Positions 39,779 to 41,829 of a DNA stretch of 41,829 nt are shown here, piece after piece (the first letter of the stretch is position 1; each line of letters begins with the position of its first letter). Source of the DNA: Chalciporus piperatus. Its lineage: Eukaryota > Basidiomycota > Agaricomycetes > Boletales > Boletaceae. The position numbers and the translations under genes were made by a program. The DNA lies in the NCBI GenBank assembly GCA_038093975.1, contig JBBPTG010000215.1, positions 1-41,829 on the forward strand, written 5' to 3'. Under the pieces are notes generated by a model. The model saw nothing but the letters and a program-made list of their open reading frames with translations, did not search any database and was not told where the DNA came from.

Positions 39779-40184
39779 TGAGCCCATTCAGCTCGTTAGG
39801 CCGTACAGCAAGGCCAGCCGATCACCAATTAGGCCGTGCTCTACTGGCCGGCTAACGATTGGCCGCTGGTGTATGGTCACCTAGGTTAGGGATCGGCTAG
39901 TAATAGAATGTACACGTAGAGTAGGGATCAGCCAATGTACCATTGTGCCCTGGCAGTGGGAATGGCCAACACAAAGGTTCCATGAGGTAGGACCTGGCCG
40001 ACTGGTGCTAATTACCCAGTCCTGCCTGCATCAGGGTTCGGCCCATAGAGAATAGGGATAGGCCGATGTGTAAACCCTCCATGTGTAGGGAGCGGCTGAT
40101 GCAGGAAATGTTTAGGGGTGGGCATTGACCACTGAATCATGTCTCCTACAGCAGGCATGGCCCGATAGATTGAGTGTCAATGGG

Positions 40185-40807
40185 TAGGGATGGGCCGATG
40201 CCACCCGCCTCAGTAGGTAGGGATTGGCCGATGTATAGTTTGTTGATGCATAGGAATGGGCCGATGCATTGAGCCTCAATGTGTAGGAATGGGCCGATGC
40301 ATTGAGCCTCAATGCGTAGGGATGGGCCGATGCAATCAGCGTCGATGTGTAGGAATGGGCCAATGGGTTGAGCCTCAATGCGTAGGGGTGGGCCAATGGG
40401 TTGAGCCTCAATGGGTAGGGATGGGCCGATATTCCTAGTGTCACTAGGTAGGAATGGGCCGATGCAATCAGTGTCAATGTGTAGGGATGGGCCAATGGGT
40501 AGACCCTCAATGCTTAAAAATGGGTCGATATTCCTATTGTCACTAGGTAGGGGCAGGTCGATCTAAAGTTAGTCCATTGGTAGGAATGGGCCAATATACT
40601 TATTGTCACCAGGTAGGAATGGGCCGATGCAATCAGCATTGATGTGTAGGGATGGGCCGATGCATTGAGCCTCAATGCGTAGGAATGGGCCAATGCAATG
40701 AGCCTCAATGCGTAGGAATGGGCTGATATACCAATTGTCACTAGGCAGGAATGGGCCGATGCAATCAGTGTCAATGTGTAGGAATGGGCCAATGGGTTGA
40801 GCCTCAA
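40185..40807 (+). repeat. Minisatellite, about 32-34 base units, with palindromic spacers
   Basis: About 19 copies of GTAGGRATGGGCCRATG. The spacers fall into a few types: GCATTGAGCCTCAATGC (odd palindrome), an ATCAGYRTYRATGTG type, and CCTAGTGTCACTAGG-like (palindrome). Frames through it are shadows. Confidence 0.85.
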
Positions 40808-41707
40808 TTTCACAGACCTTCGGTCGTATCAGAGAACATGCGCTGCAAGATTTGCCAGCAGACGGCCCCAGAGATGGCTTCCCCTTGAGCTGGTTTTTGG
40901 AGGTCCCCAGAATGCCTTTGTGGAATCACATCATATCGGCCGAGAGAACCGTTCGAATCCTTTTGGGTAATGGCTCCGAGGAGGATATCAGGACAGTCCG
41001 TGCCGACGCAGCAAGGGTGGCCGAATGGTTTCAACAGAGGTCAGCCGAATCAGGGGCAACGTATCAAACCAGGGGCCAGAGGATGTGGGCCGAAATGGCC
41101 CAGAACTCATCGAGTATCAACGTGGCTTTCATGACGCAGTTTCTTACATTGTCAGGCCGTGATCCAGCCGAGGACGACGAGCAGGATATTACATCGGCTG
41201 ACATCCCAGCTATCATGTCGTCGAATGATCGGAGGGAAAACGAAAATAGACTTCTGGACGAGCTGGACCTGCGTAAGTACCTCGTGGCATCCTATGAGGG
41301 CAGAAAAATTCATTGGATTGCAGCCCATGACTGGCAAGGTAGAAATCTTGAGGACATAGCAACAGGAAATACACCATTCACAGGGACGTTCGATCACTGT
41401 GAGTGGTTTTCATGATCATGGCATGGAATACATTGATGATAATGTCGTCGGCCGCAATCCAGTGGAGCAAGCAATCAACTGGGCCAACAGACAATTGGCC
41501 CAAGGGCTGCGCAGAGAACACCAGCTGCCGGAGGGATCAGCCGCCGAAGAACAGGCCAGAAATGATGATGCCACCCTGATGGCCCTATGTTGGATCATGT
41601 TTGAACGCTTAGAATTTCTGGCCTACACTTGTAGGCAACACATATTCCATATGATTTCTTTGCTACGTCAGATGGACATGTTGGAGAGGCTGAGGAATGT
41701 AATGTAG
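40801..41707 (+). CDS. Unknown protein, two exons visible, 5' end unresolved
   Basis: The open frame runs from 40801 to 41398, an intron of 64 bases (41399-41462, GTGAGT to CCAG) keeps phase, and the second exon 41463-41707 ends in a stop. The first in-frame ATG is at 40912. Coding-like sequence begins earlier, after an acceptor-like TTTCACAG at 40815, so an upstream exon is likely. The protein is mostly helical and Glu/Arg/Ala-rich: RTVRILLGNGSEEDIRTVR, ENRLLDELDLRKYLVASYEG, LEQAINWANRQLAQGLRRE. I do not recognise a family. It lies between inverted minisatellite arms and may be the gene of element E. Confidence 0.5.
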
Positions 41708-41769
41708 TGTAGGCCATATAATATTGACACTGATCACATTGGCTTATCCCTACCACTGGACTAACTTTA

Positions 41770-41829
41770 CATCGGCCCATGCCTGCCTAGTGACACTAGG
41801 TATATCGGCCCATTCCTACGCATTGAGGC
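41770..41829 (-). repeat. Inverted copies of the minisatellite unit
   Basis: CATCGGCCCATGCCTGCC, CCTAGTGACACTAGG-like spacer and ATCGGCCCATTCCTACGC are reverse complements of the units at 40185-40807. The array continues past the window. Confidence 0.75.

Larger units (their letters stand above)
39779..41829. mobile_element. Possible DNA element E: inverted GGGCCGATG arrays around an unknown gene
   Basis: Starts inside an LTR at 39779. Scattered GGCC-containing words (39800-40180) lead into a regular minisatellite (40185-40807). An unknown spliced gene follows (40801-41707), then inverted copies of the same units (41770 to the window end). Opposed subterminal arrays around a gene are typical of DNA transposons. 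The right end lies outside the window, so terminal repeats cannot be checked. Confidence 0.4.

Noticed and set aside
40112..40813. Minus-strand frames of 132 and 99 residues with SAHPYALRLN repeats
   Set aside because: Shadows of the GGGCCGATG minisatellite.

Overview
The window looks like a transposon-rich, gene-poor block of a basidiomycete (probably Agaricomycete) genome. The reasons are short introns of about 45-85 bp, a DUF6589-type protein, RecQ-like helicases, Ngaro/DIRS-type tyrosine-recombinase retroelements and Ty3/gypsy elements with chromodomains. I see no convincing single-copy host gene. Nearly everything is a mobile element, a piece of one, or a repeat array, and many are nested or cut by each other.

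Layout: 1-2024, a Ngaro-like fragment (reverse transcriptase/RNase H, then recombinase). 2025-5040, repeat element C, a giant imperfect palindrome. 5041-6572, a 5'-truncated LINE with a poly(A) tail. 6573-6881, a SINE/tRNA-like patch. 6882-12647, an apparently complete mobile element with a DUF6589-type gene and a RecQ-like helicase gene facing each other between terminal inverted repeats that fold into hairpins. 12648-14630, a broken second copy of that gene pair. 14631-17731, repeat element A. 17732-25382, a young Ty3/gypsy element with four reading frames. 25383-26521, a second Ngaro-like fragment. 26522-29556, repeat element B, nearly identical to A. 29849 to about 31215, a third, internally deleted DUF6589/RecQ copy. 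About 31375-32750, element D, an inverted relative of the middle of A/B. 33191-33450, a LINE endonuclease fragment. 33451-39778, a decayed Ty3/gypsy element on the minus strand. 39779-41829, a minisatellite with palindromic spacers flanking an unknown spliced gene, with inverted copies on the far side.

The strongest candidate for an undescribed system is the convergent DUF6589 + RecQ element. Three copies in this window keep the same tail-to-tail gene pair. Three ends carry hairpins whose stem sequences differ while pairing is kept. I infer that DUF6589 is the recombinase/transposase and that the helicase helps process the hairpin ends.

A second candidate is the A/B/C/D family. These have terminal or arm arrays of an ACTGG-type short repeat in inverted orientation, and inside them tandem exon-like modules, each with a GC-rich hairpin followed by a 5' splice-donor sequence. 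This suggests a directional spliced non-coding transcript.

Both Ty3 elements show a canonical -1 frameshift heptamer between Gag and Pol, extra reading frames outside gag-pol, and a perfect Gcn4/AP-1 palindrome in the LTR. Splice sites and family names were assigned by reading the sequence and were not tested by searches or RNA data.
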